A stretch of DNA of 64,000 nucleotides from Trichobilharzia szidati (Eukaryota; Platyhelminthes; Trematoda; Strigeidida; Schistosomatidae). The stretch covers positions 55,011,228 through 55,075,227 of the forward strand of contig OX235275.1 in assembly GCA_944472155.2 (NCBI GenBank). The letters are read 5' to 3'. This document shows positions 63,772-64,000 of this stretch, in pieces; position 1 is the stretch's first letter; every line of letters begins with the position of its first letter. The notes under the pieces were generated by a model. The model did no database searches. It worked only from the letters and a program-made list of their open reading frames with translations, and was not told the DNA's origin. A program made the translations under genes and the position numbers.

Positions 63772-64000
63772 GATATCAGTTAGAGAACCATTGAAAACCA
63801 GGGAATACTGGACAGCTGCTGTTTCATCCTAGTTTTTTGGGAATCATCGGCAGTACGCACCCACTGGGATTCGAACCCAGGACCTTCCGGTTACAAGACC
63901 AGCTGGCTCGTATACCATTCAGCCACTGGGACCCAATTCAATGGCCAGCCCATGAATTCTAACTTCTACCAATTCGTGATTTAGCGCGACCCCAACCATT
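63772..64000 (-). mobile_element. SINE-H copy, cut by the window end
   Basis: Minus strand: B box GGGTTCGAATCCC, A box CAGTGGCTGAATGG, hammerhead region with CTGCCGATGATTCCC...GGATGAAAC (defective) and tail. It resembles the copies at 5826-6380 (same GCGCTAAATCACGAATTGG block) and continues beyond 64000. Confidence 0.85.

Overview
The window looks like nuclear DNA of a blood fluke (Schistosoma or a close relative). It is AT-rich and eukaryotic, with introns and no operons. Most of it is made of non-LTR retrotransposons, Penelope-like elements and tRNA-derived SINEs, one of which carries the hammerhead-ribozyme motif known from the schistosome Sm-alpha repeats. The genus is inferred from this repeat content and from a 35-bp intron; nothing in the window names a species.

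Two host genes can be recognised by exon translation. (1) On the minus strand, 9595-11592, four exons of the TFIIE beta subunit (GTF2E2): start codon, basic/Ser-rich N-terminus, both winged-helix regions. The C-terminal exons were not found and are probably left of the window or hidden in repeats. (2) On the plus strand, 34758-60204, four exons of an AP180/CALM (PICALM-type) clathrin adaptor, encoding the first ~165 residues of the ANTH domain. They are separated by introns of 35 bp, 6.7 kb and 18.2 kb, and the gene runs off the right edge. All exon joins keep frame.

Layout. 1-9.6 kb: RTE-type LINE copies, hammerhead SINEs and one copy of a second RTE-like LINE. 9.6-11.6 kb: GTF2E2. 11.7-13.5 kb: SINEs. 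13.5-34.7 kb: mostly sequence I cannot assign, broken by a CR1-like element with a 715-codon open reverse-transcriptase frame (20.4-22.8 kb) that lies between two almost identical 363-bp inverted repeats, and by LINE fragments at 31-33 kb. 34.7-35.1 kb: first two AP180 coding exons. 35.1-60.1 kb: two long introns filled with RTE copies (often in inverted pairs), Penelope-like elements with YVDD reverse transcriptase or GIY-YIG endonuclease remnants, and many hammerhead SINEs. 60.2-64 kb: the next intron, with another inverted RTE unit.

Repeat classes, named here for convenience. RTE-1: LINE with a GFRPGRG / YADD reverse transcriptase, 3' ends in short tandem repeats. RTE-2: second LINE with an A/T-rich (AAT)n tail. 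CR1-like. PLE: Penelope-like. SINE-H: tRNA-like head plus hammerhead-like core. SINE-T: tRNA-like head plus a tail shared with RTE-2. SINE-B: the same tRNA-like head with another body. Nearly all copies are broken. The most unusual structure is a composite found twice (42.4-44.7 kb and 61.0-63.4 kb): an inverted RTE-1 pair joined through the same ~310-bp linker.
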